In this document: in pieces, positions 8,115 to 17,102 of the stretch
Numbering within the stretch: the first letter of the stretch is position 1
How the letters are laid out: every line of letters starts with the position of its first letter
Assembly: GCA_003241215.1 (NCBI GenBank)
Contig: QFOL01000031.1
Coordinates: forward strand, 1-22,296
Length of the DNA stretch: 22,296 bases
Source of the DNA: Agrobacterium fabrum
Lineage (GTDB): Bacteria > Pseudomonadota > Alphaproteobacteria > Rhizobiales > Rhizobiaceae
Direction: 5' to 3'
Notes under the pieces: model-generated
What the model saw: only the letters and a program-made list of their open reading frames with translations
Database searches by the model: none
Told to the model about the DNA's origin: nothing
Translations under genes and position numbers: made by a program

Positions 8115-9263
8115 ATGTTACTTCAACGCAGGATCGGTATCATCTCGGCACTGGGTCTCGGTGTTTCGATGATCGCACTCAGTGCGAATGCCTTCGAGAC
8201 CGCCACGCCGCCGGAGCCGCCGCAATTTCCGGCCGAAGGCAAGATCAATTACGTGGCGCGCGACTCGATCCTCGAATTCAAGGCGCTGCCTGATTACAGC
8301 GAGCCTGACTGGGTCAGCGAGAAATTCGAAAAGACCGGCAAGCTGCCGCCCTTGAAAGAGCGCCTGCCGGAAGAACCGCTGGTCTACAAGACCGGCAATA
8401 TGCCCGACGGCATGGGCGTTTACGGCGATACGATGCGCCATGTGGTGGGCGGCAGGCCCGAGGGCTGGAACTATATTGCCGGCCAGAGCCAGGGCTGGGG
8501 CGGCATCGATATTGCCCTTTCCGAATGCCTGACACGCACCGCACCGCTCTTCCAGGTGGATGCCAAGGATACCGAACCGCTGCCCAATCTCGCCAAAAGC
8601 TGGGAATGGTCCGAGGATGGTCACAAGCTGACGATGCATCTCGTCAAGGGCGCCAAGTGGTCGGACGGCGAGCCCTTCAATGCCGATGACGTGATGTTTT
8701 ACTGGGAAGATGCGGTCGTCGATCCGAATGTTTCACCGCTCGGCGGCGGCGCATCGCCCGAAGCTTTCGGTGAGGGAACGACCCTTAAAAAGATCGATGA
8801 TTACACCGTCGAATGGACCTTCAAGGCGGCTTTCCCGAAGCAATATCTCTACACCATGGCTTATCCGAGCTTCTGCCCCGGGCCGTCGCATATCCTGAAA
8901 CCGCAGCATCCGAAATATTCCAAGAACACCTATAACCAGTTCAAGAACGCTTTTCCGCCGGAATATATGAACATGCCGGTCATGGGGGCATGGGTGCCGG
9001 TCGCTTATCGTCCCGATGACATCATCGTGCTCAGGCGCAATCCCTATTACTGGAAGGTCGATGAGAAGGGCCAGCAACTGCCTTATCTCAACGAGGTCCA
9101 CTATAAGCTTTCCACCTGGGCCGACCGCGATGTGCAGGCCGTGGCTGGGTCGGGCGATTTCTCCAACCTCGAACAGCCGGAAAATTTCGTCGCCTCGCTG
9201 AAACGCTGCCGATCCCAATGCGCCGGCCCGTCTTGCCTTCGGGCCGAGGCTCATCGGCTATAA
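8115..9263 (+). pseudogene. agpA: AgpA-like periplasmic alpha-galactoside-binding protein, N-terminal part (frameshifted)
   Basis: This frame encodes the first part of a family-5 (oligopeptide/oligosaccharide type) solute-binding protein. A signal peptide (MLLQRRIGIIS..., cleavage near ANA at residues 24-26) is followed by typical SBP-5 sequence such as LAKSWEWSEDGHKLTMHL, GAKWSDGEPFNADDVMFYWED and the domain around LRRNPYYWKVDEKGQQLPYL. About residue 363 (near 9203) the homologous reading moves to another frame; this frame then runs through 18 unrelated residues to a stop at 9261-9263. ATG 8115 has GGGAGGA 7 nt upstream, better placed than the ATG at 8109. In an intact form the protein would be about 695 residues and would deliver alpha-galactosides to AgpB/C/D. 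If real, the break yields a truncated and probably inactive receptor; a sequencing error would look the same. Confidence 0.85.
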
Positions 9264-10200
9264 TCTGCAGATGAATTTCTCCGCCAATGGCTGGGGCAAT
9301 CCGGATGAGCGCGGGCAGGCCATTCGTGAACTGAACCGCAACGAGGTGTTCCGTCAGGCTGTCACATCGGCCATCGACCGCAAGGCGGTCGGCGACTCGC
9401 TGGTGAAAGGACCGTTCACGGCGATCTATCCGGGTGGCATTTCGTCTGGCACCAGCTTCTATGACCGCGCCTCCACGGTCTATTACCCCTTCAACCTTGA
9501 GGCAGCCAAGGCCGCACTCGCCTCGATAGGTCTGAAGGATACGGATGGCGATGGTTTCCTGAATTTCCCGAAGGAAACGCTTGATGGCCGCAATGTCGAG
9601 ATTACCCTTCTCGTCAATAATGGCTACGCGACGGACAAGAGCCTCGCGGAAGGTCTGGTTGGCCAGATGGCGAAACTCGGCCTGCGCGTCGTCATCAACA
9701 GCCTCGATTCCAACCAACGCGATGCCGCCCATTATGGCGGGCAGTTCGACTGGCTGGTGCGGCGCAACTCCACCGAGCTTTCATCCGTGGTGCAGAATAC
9801 CGAGCAGCTTGCCCCTGTCGGCCCACGCACCAGCTGGAACCACCGCTCGCCCGAAGGCAAGGAACTCGATCTGATGCCGTTCGAGAAGGAGATGGCCGAT
9901 CTCGTGCGCAAGTTCATCTCCTCGCAGGACAATGCCGAGCGGGCCGAGCTGATGAAGCAATATCAGAAGGTCTATACGCAGAACCTCTATTCGATTGGTC
10001 TCACCGAATATCCCGGTGCGCTGATCGTCAACAAGCGGTTCTCGAATGTGCCGCAGGGCACGCCGATCTTCATGTTCAACTGGGCCGAAGATTCCATCAT
10101 CCGCGAACGCCTCTGGGTCGCGGCCGACAAGCAGGGCAAATACGAACTCTTCCCGCAGCAGCTTCCCGGCAAGCCGGGTGAGGGCGGGCCGATCAACTAA
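9202..10200 (+). pseudogene. agpA: AgpA-like periplasmic alpha-galactoside-binding protein, C-terminal part (frameshifted)
   Basis: This frame continues the binding protein directly: after an out-of-frame TGA at 9199 it reads AADPNAPARLAFGPRLIGYN and then NLQMNFSANGWGNP, ELNRNEVFRQAVTSAIDRKA and the later SBP-5 regions, ending at TAA 10200. The first ATG in it is at 9271, and I see no convincing ribosome binding site there, so it is unlikely to be an independent gene. A secreted half without signal peptide would also not reach the periplasm. Together with 8115-9263 it makes one complete family-5 binding protein of normal length once a 2-bp loss near 9203-9208 is repaired. Confidence 0.85.
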
Positions 10201-10201
10201 A

Positions 10202-10245
10202 GCATTTCCAGGAAAATCGGATCCCGGTTTTCCGTCCGGAAATGC
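10202..10245 (+). repeat. Short palindromic intergenic element after agpA
   Basis: A two-tier inverted repeat starts 2 bp after the agpA stop. The outer arms are GCATTTCC (10202-10209) and GGAAATGC (10238-10245); the inner arms are GGAAAA (10211-10216) and TTTTCC (10228-10233). I recall elements starting AGCATTTCC and containing GGTTTTCCGTCCGGAAATGC as dispersed in Agrobacterium and Rhizobium intergenic DNA; that is memory and not a search. In the transcript it would fold into a hairpin protecting the agpA 3' end, which could raise binding-protein levels over the permeases. Confidence 0.6.
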
Positions 10246-10365
10246 GACAAACTTGAAGAACTCCTCCCGGAGAACACCCGGTACCGGTCGCGCGTGAAGC
10301 GCGGCCGGAGGCACCCGGCGAACCGTTGTCCATCACGGCTCGCCCAAACGGAGGAAAACCGTTCG

Positions 10366-11373
10366 ATGCTGAGATTCCTGACGATACGCATAGGCTCCGC
10401 CATTCCGGTACTGTTGATCCTGAGCGTGGTAACCTTCGCCATCATCCAGGCGCCGCCCGGCGATTATGCCGATTACATCCGCTCGCAGCTGATGAACCAG
10501 GGCGGCGCGTCCTTCGAACAGGCGGAAGCGCAGGCGCAGGCCTACCGCATCGAACACGGCCTCGATAAGCCGCTCGTCATTCAATATTTCAACTGGATCG
10601 GCGGCATCGTCACCCGTGGCGATTTCGGTTACAGCTTCTATTACAACAAGCCGGTTGCCGATGTGGTTGGCGAACGCCTGCCGCGCACCATCGCGCTGGC
10701 GCTGGTCTGCCACATCTTTGCGTCCGTTCTCGGCATCGCCTTCGGCATCTGGGCGGCCACACGGCAATATTCGTGGGTCGACAATCTTCTGTCGACCGTT
10801 GCCTTCCTCGGCATGACGATCCCGCGCTTCCTGATGGCGCTGATCCTCGTCTATCTTATGGTGTTTCATTTCGACGTGTCCGAGATCGGCAGCTTCTTCT
10901 CGCCGCAATATGGCGGTGCGCCATGGTCGTGGGGTAAATTTGTCGATCTGGTCAGCCATGTCTGGCCCGTGGTCGCCATCGCCGTCTTCGGTGGGCTGGC
11001 CTATAATATGCGAGTGATGCGCGGCAATCTGCTCGATACGCTGAATGCGCAATATGTCGAGACGGCGCGTGCCAAGGGGCTTTCGGAAGGGGCGGTCATC
11101 ATGCGCCATGCGGTTCCGAACGCCGTGCACCCGCTCGTCATGTATCAGGGCGTGGTGTTGCCCTATATGCTGAGCGGCGAGATCGAGACCGCGATCATCT
11201 TCGCGCTGCCGACCGTCGGTCCCGCCATTGTCGGCTCCATGGCGGTGGGCGATGTCTATGTCACCGCAACCTTCATGATGGTGCTGGCCGCCACGCTAAT
11301 CGTCGGCAACATCATCGCCGACATGCTGCTCGCCATGCTCGACCCGCGTGTCCGCGAATTCGGGAGGGCCTGA
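10366..11373 (+). CDS. agpB: ABC transporter inner-membrane permease, DppB type, AgpB-like
   Basis: This 335-residue protein is a DppB/OppB-type permease with about six membrane segments. The N-terminus (MLRFLTIRIGSAIPVLLILSVVTF followed by PPGDYADYI) is typical of the family. The cytoplasmic EAA-type loop that contacts the ATPase reads YVETARAKGLSEGAVIMRHA, followed by VPNAVHPLV. ATG 10366 follows GGAGG 10 nt upstream; an upstream in-frame ATG at 10294 would add low-complexity residues and is not preferred. It pairs with AgpC to form the channel for alpha-galactosides. Using a dipeptide-family permease for sugars is known from the rhizobial agp system. The AgpC gene starts 1 bp after its stop. 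Confidence 0.9.
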   Translation: MLRFLTIRIGSAIPVLLILSVVTFAIIQAPPGDYADYIRSQLMNQGGASFEQAEAQAQAYRIEHGLDKPLVIQYFNWIGGIVTRGDFGYSFYYNKPVADVVGERLPRTIALALVCHIFASVLGIAFGIWAATRQYSWVDNLLSTVAFLGMTIPRFLMALILVYLMVFHFDVSEIGSFFSPQYGGAPWSWGKFVDLVSHVWPVVAIAVFGGLAYNMRVMRGNLLDTLNAQYVETARAKGLSEGAVIMRHAVPNAVHPLVMYQGVVLPYMLSGEIETAIIFALPTVGPAIVGSMAVGDVYVTATFMMVLAATLIVGNIIADMLLAMLDPRVREFGRA

Positions 11374-11374
11374 G

Positions 11375-12511
11375 ATGATGGCGTTTGACGAGATGAAGAC
11401 CGAAACCGCCACCGCACCAAAACCCGACCGTTCCGTCCATGGCAATGAGACCTATCTCGCACTTGTCTGGCGGCGTCTGAGGCGTTCATTCACCGGCATG
11501 GTCGGACTGGTGCTGGTGGTCCTTCTGATCCTGATCGCCATCTTCGCGGATTTCTTCGCGCCGATGAATCCGCTCGAAACCCATGGCAGCTTCTCGCCGC
11601 CGCAGGTGGTGCACTTCAGCGACAAGGACGGCAATGTCAGCCTATTGCCACGGGTTTACGCCATTGCCGAGACCGAAGAGCTCGATCCGATTACATTCCA
11701 GCCCATCGTCGGGCCGGACTATGATAATCCGGTTTATCTCGGCTTTTTCGTCAAAGGTGCGGAATACAGGCTTTTGGGTCTCATCCCGATGAGCCGGCAT
11801 TTCTTCGGCTCGACGGACGGCCAGCCGGTGCATTTTCTCGGCACTGACAAGTTCGGACGTGACGTGCTCTCGCGCGCCATCTACGGTTCACGAATTTCGC
11901 TCGCCATCGCGCTCAGCGTCGTCGCCATCGTCACCGTCATCGGCACCAGCGTCGGGCTGATATCAGGATATTTCGGCGGGCCGCTGGATGCCTGGGTGCA
12001 GCGTTTCGTGGAAGTGGTTCTGGCTTTCCCGCAATTGCCGCTTTACCTCGCACTGACCTCGCTCATTCCGGTAACCGCACCCACTACCGTTTTCCTTGTC
12101 TTCGTGGTCGGCGTCATGTCGGCGCTCGGCTGGGCGCAGATGTCACGTGAAGTGCGCGGCAAGACGCTGGCGCTGGCGCGCATCGATTATGTGCGGGCGG
12201 CGATTGCCGTCGGGGCCACGGACCGGCGCATTATCTTCCAGCACATCCTGCCAAATGTGATGAGCCATGTGATCGTCGCCGTGACACTTCATATTCCGAG
12301 CGTCGTGCTGCTCGAATCCTTTCTCGGTTTCCTCGGCTTTGCGGTCAAGCCGCCGCTCATCTCCTGGGGACTGATGCTGCAGGATACCGCGACCTACTCC
12401 GTTATCGGTTCCTATCCCTGGATTCTCGCGCCGGTCGGTTTCGTATTGGTCACCGTCTTCGCCTTCAACGCGCTCGGCGATGGCCTGCGCGATGCCGTCG
12501 ATCCCTATTGA
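11375..12511 (+). CDS. agpC: ABC transporter inner-membrane permease, DppC/OppC type, AgpC-like
   Basis: This 378-residue protein is the second permease of the importer. A cytoplasmic N-terminus leads into a first membrane helix (MVGLVLVVLLILIAIFADFF, then APMNP), a feature of OppC/DppC proteins. A long periplasmic insert follows (about residues 70-160), then the family motif LGTDKFGRDVLSRAIYGSR and five further membrane segments. The EAA-type loop reads YVRAAIAVGATDRRIIFQH, followed by ILPNVMSHVIV. ATG 11375 has GGGAGGG 7 nt upstream; an ATG directly behind at 11378 is equally possible. The near-overlap with agpB indicates co-translation and equal stoichiometry. Confidence 0.9.
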   Translation: MMAFDEMKTETATAPKPDRSVHGNETYLALVWRRLRRSFTGMVGLVLVVLLILIAIFADFFAPMNPLETHGSFSPPQVVHFSDKDGNVSLLPRVYAIAETEELDPITFQPIVGPDYDNPVYLGFFVKGAEYRLLGLIPMSRHFFGSTDGQPVHFLGTDKFGRDVLSRAIYGSRISLAIALSVVAIVTVIGTSVGLISGYFGGPLDAWVQRFVEVVLAFPQLPLYLALTSLIPVTAPTTVFLVFVVGVMSALGWAQMSREVRGKTLALARIDYVRAAIAVGATDRRIIFQHILPNVMSHVIVAVTLHIPSVVLLESFLGFLGFAVKPPLISWGLMLQDTATYSVIGSYPWILAPVGFVLVTVFAFNALGDGLRDAVDPY

Positions 12512-12523
12512 GAGGAGCGTAAT

Positions 12524-14194
12524 ATGGTTGCTGCTGCACAGAACAACACTTACGCCCCCGCCATCCGGCTTGATGCCGATGATCGCAAGGACAATGCCAT
12601 CATCGATGCCCGCAACATTGCTGTGACCTTCAAGGTGGAACACGGCGCCGTGGAGGCAGTGAAGGATATTTCCTTCCAGCTCTATCGCGGCGAGACAATT
12701 GCCATCGTCGGCGAATCCGGTTCGGGGAAATCGGTGACGGCGCGCACCGTCATGGGCCTTCTGACGAAGCGGGCTTCCGTTTCGAAATCCGCGACCGTGC
12801 GGTTCAACGGCGATGACATATTGAAGTTTTCGAGCCGCCAGCGCAGGGCACTGCGTGGCAACCGCATCTCGATGATCTTTCAGGAGCCGATGAGTTCGCT
12901 GAACCCGATCTATACGATCGGCAGCCAGATCGTCGAGGCGATCCGCGTTCATTCGAAACTCAGCCGGAAAGAGGCCGAGGCGAGGGCGCTCGATCTTCTG
13001 CGGCAGGTGCAGATACCCGAACCGGAAGCGCGGCTGAAGCAATATCCGCATCAGCTGTCCGGCGGCCAGCGGCAGCGTGTGATGATCGCCATGGCGCTCT
13101 CCAACGATCCGGATGTGCTGATTGCCGATGAGCCAACCACCGCGCTCGATGTGACGGTACAGGCGCAGATCCTCAACCTCATCCGCGATCTTCAGAAGAA
13201 GCGCGGCATGGCCGTGGTTCTCATCACCCATGACCTGACGATCGTGAAGCAGTTTTCCGATTACGTTTATGTCATGCAGCACGGCGAGATGCGTGAGCAC
13301 AACACTACGGAAAAGCTCTTCGAAGCGCCGCAGCACCCCTATACGAAAAAGCTGCTTGCCTCCGAACCGCATGGCACGGCAAAGCCGCTGCCGGCAAATT
13401 CCGGCGTGCTGCTGACGGCGAATGGCGTGCGGGTCTCTTTCATGATGCGTTACGGCGGGCTGTTCAAACCGGAGCTGAAGGAACTGATCGCCGTCGACAG
13501 TCTGGGGCTCACCCTCAACAGGCACGAGACGCTTGGGCTCGTCGGTGAATCCGGTTCCGGCAAAACGACCTTCGGCCAATCCCTGCTGCGACTGAACGAG
13601 CCGGTGGCCGGGGAGGTGATCTTCGACGGCGAGAGGGTCGATGGCCGCTCCCGCGCGCAAATGCGGCCCCTGCGTTCACGCATGCAGATCGTCTTTCAGG
13701 ATCCTTTCGCTTCGCTCAATCCACGCATGACCATCGGCCAGATCATCGAGGAAGGGCTTGTCATCAACGGCCTTGGCCGGACCAGGGCCGAGAGGCTGGA
13801 GCGGGTGCGCGACGCGCTGGAGGCAGCGGGCATGCCCGGCAATATCCTCTCGCGTTTCCCGCATGAATTTTCCGGCGGCCAGCGGCAGCGTATCGCCATT
13901 GCCCGGGCAGTGGCGCTGGAGCCGGAATTCATCCTGCTCGACGAGCCGACCTCGGCGCTCGACCTTTCCGTGCAGGCGCAGATCATAGATCTCCTGCGCA
14001 AGCTGCAGGATGAGCGGGGCCTGAGTTACCTGTTCATCTCGCATGACCTGAAAGTGGTCCGCGCGCTCTGCCACCGCGTCATCGTCATGCAGCGCGGGCA
14101 GATCGTCGAGCAAGGGCCTGTCGAGGATGTGCTGACCAATCCGAAAACCGAATATACCCAGCGGCTCGTCCGGGCCGCCTTCGAAATCGCTTGA
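12524..14194 (+). CDS. agpD: Double ABC ATPase of the alpha-galactoside importer, AgpD-like
   Basis: This 556-residue protein joins two nucleotide-binding domains of the Dpp/Opp type, equivalent to DppD plus DppF in one chain. Domain 1 has Walker A GESGSGKS (63-70), signature LSGGQ (178-182) and Walker [13 protein letters not shown]. Domain 2 has Walker A GESGSGKT (341-348), signature FSGGQ (449-453) and Walker [13 protein letters not shown]. Both sites look catalytically complete, including H-loop histidines (VLITHDL, LFISHDL). ATG 12524 follows GAGAGGAG 9 nt upstream. It energises AgpB/AgpC. It starts 12 bp after agpC and ends 22 bp before the next GH4 gene, so it belongs to the same operon. 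Confidence 0.92.
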   Translation: MVAAAQNNTYAPAIRLDADDRKDNAIIDARNIAVTFKVEHGAVEAVKDISFQLYRGETIAIVGESGSGKSVTARTVMGLLTKRASVSKSATVRFNGDDILKFSSRQRRALRGNRISMIFQEPMSSLNPIYTIGSQIVEAIRVHSKLSRKEAEARALDLLRQVQIPEPEARLKQYPHQLSGGQRQRVMIAMALSNDPDVLIADEPTTALDVTVQAQILNLIRDLQKKRGMAVVLITHDLTIVKQFSDYVYVMQHGEMREHNTTEKLFEAPQHPYTKKLLASEPHGTAKPLPANSGVLLTANGVRVSFMMRYGGLFKPELKELIAVDSLGLTLNRHETLGLVGESGSGKTTFGQSLLRLNEPVAGEVIFDGERVDGRSRAQMRPLRSRMQIVFQDPFASLNPRMTIGQIIEEGLVINGLGRTRAERLERVRDALEAAGMPGNILSRFPHEFSGGQRQRIAIARAVALEPEFILLDEPTSALDLSVQAQIIDLLRKLQDERGLSYLFISHDLKVVRALCHRVIVMQRGQIVEQGPVEDVLTNPKTEYTQRLVRAAFEIA

Positions 14195-14216
14195 ATGCCA
14201 AATGCCGGAGGTAGAA

Positions 14217-15590
14217 ATGGCAAGAGATCCCAAGATCACATTCATCGGCGCAGGTTCCACCGTGTTCATGAAGAACATCATCGGCGACGTGCTGCAGCGT
14301 CCGGCCCTTTCGGGCGCCACCATCGCGCTGATGGACATCAACCGTGAAAGGCTGGAAGAAAGCGCCATCGTCGTCAACAAGCTGATTTCGACATTGGGGG
14401 CAAAGGCGAAGGCCGAGACCTATACGGACCAGAAAAAGGCGCTCGCCGGTGCGGATTTCGTTGTCGTGGCCTTCCAGATCGGCGGTTATGAGCCCTGCAC
14501 GGTCACCGATTTCGAGGTGCCGCGCAAATATGGCCTGCGCCAGACCATTGCCGATACGCTCGGTGTCGGCGGCATCATGCGCGGCCTCCGCACCGTGCCG
14601 CATCTGTGGAAAATCTGCGAGGACATGCTGGCCGTCTGCCCCAACGCCATCATGCTGCAATATGTCAACCCGATGGCGATCAACACCTGGGCGATTGCGG
14701 AGAAATATCCGACGATCCGGCAGGTCGGGCTATGCCATTCCGTGCAGGGCACGGCCATGGAACTCGCCCACGATCTCGATATTCCCTATGAGGAAATCCG
14801 TTACCGTTCGGCCGGCATCAACCACATGGCGTTCTTTCTCGAATTCGAGCACCGCCAGCCGGATGGCAGCTACAGGAACCTCTATCCCGACCTCGTGCGC
14901 GCCTACCGCGAAGGCCGTGCGCCAAAACCCGGCTGGAACCCGCGTTGCCCCAACAAGGTGCGTTACGAGATGCTGACGCGGCTTGGTTATTTCGTCACCG
15001 AAAGCTCCGAGCATTTCGCTGAATATACGCCCTATTTCATCAAGGAAGGGCGAGAGGACCTGATCGAGAAATTCGGCATCCCGCTTGATGAATATCCCAA
15101 GCGCTGCATCGAGCAGATCGAGCGCTGGAAGGGGCAGGCGGCGGCCTATCGTTCGGCCGAGAAGATCGAGGTCAAACAGTCAAAGGAATATGCCTCCTCC
15201 ATCATCAACTCGGTCTGGACCGGCGAACCCTCGGTTATCTACGGCAACCAGCGCAACAATGGCTGCATCACCTCGCTGCCATCCGATTGCGCGGCGGAAG
15301 TGCCCTGCCTGGTCGACCACAACGGCGTGCAGCCCACCTTCATCGGCGACTTGCCGCCGCAGCTGACCGCGCTGATGCGCACCAATATCAACGTTCAGGA
15401 GCTGACGGTGCGGGCGCTGATGACCGAAAACCGCGAGCATATCTTCCATGCGGCGATGATGGACCCGCATACGGCAGCCGAACTCGACCTCGACCAGATC
15501 TGGTCGCTGGTGGACGATCTCCTCGTCGCACACCGCGACTGGTTGCCGGAGTGGACGCAGGTGGAGGTGAAGCGGGCGCGGGCGGTGTAA
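14217..15590 (+). CDS. agaL2: Alpha-galactosidase, glycoside hydrolase family 4, MelA-like (AgaL2)
   Basis: This 457-residue enzyme closely follows E. coli MelA over its full length. Shared landmarks are ITFIGAGST (residues 7-15), FQIGGYEPCTVTDFEV, RQTIADTLGVGGI, YVNPMAINTW, GLCHSVQGT with metal ligand Cys173, INHMAFF with His203, and NIMNSVWTGEPSVIYGN-type sequence later on. It should hydrolyse melibiose and raffinose-type alpha-1,6-galactosides in the cytoplasm using NAD and Mn(II). The start at 14217 has GGAGGT 5 nt upstream; an in-frame ATG at 14202 lies before that ribosome binding site and is rejected. It is the last gene of the operon, immediately after the importer ATPase. Confidence 0.93.
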   Translation: MARDPKITFIGAGSTVFMKNIIGDVLQRPALSGATIALMDINRERLEESAIVVNKLISTLGAKAKAETYTDQKKALAGADFVVVAFQIGGYEPCTVTDFEVPRKYGLRQTIADTLGVGGIMRGLRTVPHLWKICEDMLAVCPNAIMLQYVNPMAINTWAIAEKYPTIRQVGLCHSVQGTAMELAHDLDIPYEEIRYRSAGINHMAFFLEFEHRQPDGSYRNLYPDLVRAYREGRAPKPGWNPRCPNKVRYEMLTRLGYFVTESSEHFAEYTPYFIKEGREDLIEKFGIPLDEYPKRCIEQIERWKGQAAAYRSAEKIEVKQSKEYASSIINSVWTGEPSVIYGNQRNNGCITSLPSDCAAEVPCLVDHNGVQPTFIGDLPPQLTALMRTNINVQELTVRALMTENREHIFHAAMMDPHTAAELDLDQIWSLVDDLLVAHRDWLPEWTQVEVKRARAV

Positions 15591-15607
15591 GGTCGGGCTC
15601 CGCCTTC

Positions 15608-15633
15608 GCGCAGTAGACTGAAAGCTACTGCGC
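15608..15633 (+). terminator. Hairpin downstream of agaL2, possible operon end
   Basis: A perfect 9-bp inverted repeat, GCGCAGTAG (15608-15616) and CTACTGCGC (15625-15633) with an 8-nt loop, begins 18 bp after the agaL2 stop. No U-tract follows (AAACACACC), so it is not a canonical intrinsic terminator; it may end the operon with Rho or protect the 3' end. Confidence 0.35.
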
Positions 15634-15682
15634 AAACACACCTCTCTTCGGACTTCTCGCAGAGGCCCTAAACACCCTCCGT

Positions 15683-15758
15683 CGTCATCCTCGGGCTTGA
15701 CCCGAGGATCCATCGTCGCGCCGGGTTGTGGATCCTCGGGTCAAGCCCGAGGATGACG
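15683..15758. repeat. 76-bp nested palindromic repeat, copy 1
   Basis: Two 30-nt arms (15683-15712 and 15729-15758) are perfect inverted repeats around a 16-nt loop. Each arm is itself a hairpin: ATCCTCGGG, CTTGA, CCCGAGGAT. The DNA could therefore form one long hairpin or two small ones. The same arms occur at 22178-22254. It lies in the gap between agaL2 and the yhiI-like gene, with no gene overlap. It looks like a dispersed REP-like element of alphaproteobacteria; the family name is not known to me. Confidence 0.8.
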
Positions 15759-15867
15759 GCGCGTGTGGTGTTAGCAACCTCTGGGCAGTCGCGACGACAG
15801 CGGCAAAACGTTCGACGAGCGGAATTTGCATCCTCCCGGCTTCCTGCGCGAAACATCCTTGGTTCAT

Positions 15868-15881
15868 TTGACTTGTGTCAA
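15868..15881. promoter_or_regulatory. FNR/FixK-type binding site upstream of the yhiI-rbbA-yhhJ operon
   Basis: The sequence TTGACTTGTGTCAA is a perfect dyad of the anaerobox form TTGAC-N4-GTCAA, recognised by FNR/FnrN/FixK-type oxygen-responsive regulators in rhizobia. If it worked as a class II site (centre at -41.5), the -10 hexamer would fall on TAAACA at 15904-15909 and transcription would start near 15916, about 120 nt before the ATG at 16038. The -10 match is modest. Whether any FNR protein binds it is inference. Confidence 0.5.
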
Positions 15882-16037
15882 GGCCGCGAAACACCTCGAC
15901 GCCTAAACAGCCGCATGACCCGGCCCATTTCCTCAAACAGAAGAAATGCCGGGTACAAATTCTAAACGCGATGGTGGCTGGCTTCTTCGGTTTTTACGTA
16001 TTACGGTTGAAACCTGAAGGGTTCATGGGGAAGACGG

Positions 16038-17102
16038 ATGTCTAAAAAAGGCTTGCTCATTGGTCTGGTGGTTCTGGCTGTTGCCGTTGCCGCCTATTTC
16101 TTCTGGTCGAAGCTGACGGGGGAGGGACTTCCCGCCGGGTTCGTGGCCAGTAACGGCCGGATCGAGGCGGTGGAGATCGATATTTCCACGAAAACAGCGG
16201 GCCGCCTTCAGGATATCATGGTGCGCGAAGGGGATTTCGTGAAGGCCGGGCAAGTGCTGGCGCAGATGGACACGGCCCAGCTGGAAGCCAAGAAGCGCCA
16301 GGCGGAAGCACAGCTTCGCCGCGCAAAAATAGCGATCGATACCGCCAACAGCCTCGTTGCCCAGCGGGAGGCGGAAAAAACATCCGCTCTGGCCGTGGTG
16401 GAACAGCGCAAGGCGCAACTCGATTCCGCCTCCAAGACCAATGCACGTTCGAAACAGTTGCTGACCGGCAACGCGGTGTCGCAGCAGATCGTTGACGACA
16501 GCGAAGCGGCCGAGCTATCCGCCCGCGCGACGCTTGCCTCGGCTGAGGCCTCGCTTGCCGCTTCGGACGCCGCCATCAACGCCGCCAGGGCGCAGATCGT
16601 CGACGCAGAAGCGGCGGTCGATGCAGCCCAGGCCGATATTGAGAGCATCGAGACTGACATCACCGATGCGACGCTGAAATCGCCGCGCGACGGCCGCGTG
16701 CAATATCGCATCGCCCAGCCCGGAGAGGTGCTTTCCGCCGGTGGCCGCGTTCTCAATCTTGTCGATCTCGGCGACGTCTACATGACGTTCTTCCTGCCGA
16801 CGGCTGAGGCCGGCCGCACATCGATGGGGTCCGACGTGCGCCTGATACTGGATGCCGCACCACAATATACCATTCCGGCCAAGGTTTCCTTCGTCGCGGA
16901 TGTCGCGCAGTTCACCCCGAAAACGGTCGAGACCGAGGAAGAACGCCAGAAGCTGACCTTCCGGGTGCGGGCGCAGATCCCGCAGGAACTGCTGCAGAAA
17001 TATATCCAATATGTCAAAACCGGGCTGCCCGGCATGGCCTATGTCCGGCTTGATCCGCAGGCCGCATGGCCGGAAAACCTCGAACGCAATCTCGTCAAGT
17101 GA
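16038..17102 (+). CDS. yhiI: HlyD-family membrane-fusion (periplasmic adaptor) protein, YhiI-like
   Basis: This 354-residue protein is a membrane-fusion subunit. It has an N-terminal membrane anchor ([18 protein letters not shown], residues 5-22) and a first half of a lipoyl-like domain ([19 protein letters not shown], then [17 protein letters not shown]). A long Ala/Glu-rich coiled coil follows (about 85-215), then the second lipoyl half ([20 protein letters not shown]) and a beta-barrel region ([50 protein letters not shown]). The wording closely resembles E. coli YhiI along the whole length. ATG 16038 has GGGGA about 8 nt upstream. Its partners are the two genes that follow, and its stop overlaps the next start, so the three are co-translated. 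Confidence 0.9.
   Translation: MSKKGLLIGLVVLAVAVAAYFFWSKLTGEGLPAGFVASNGRIEAVEIDISTKTAGRLQDIMVREGDFVKAGQVLAQMDTAQLEAKKRQAEAQLRRAKIAIDTANSLVAQREAEKTSALAVVEQRKAQLDSASKTNARSKQLLTGNAVSQQIVDDSEAAELSARATLASAEASLAASDAAINAARAQIVDAEAAVDAAQADIESIETDITDATLKSPRDGRVQYRIAQPGEVLSAGGRVLNLVDLGDVYMTFFLPTAEAGRTSMGSDVRLILDAAPQYTIPAKVSFVADVAQFTPKTVETEEERQKLTFRVRAQIPQELLQKYIQYVKTGLPGMAYVRLDPQAAWPENLERNLVK

Noticed and set aside
9199..9210. Programmed +1 ribosomal frameshift in agpA
   Set aside because: No slippery codon run, in-frame stop at the shift point or stimulating element was seen, and binding proteins are not known to use this; a 2-bp loss or sequencing error is simpler.
12143..13660. Long open frame of 505 codons on the minus strand opposite agpC/agpD
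   Set aside because: It lies across two intact ABC genes with clear motifs on the plus strand; it is a GC-driven shadow without recognisable domains.
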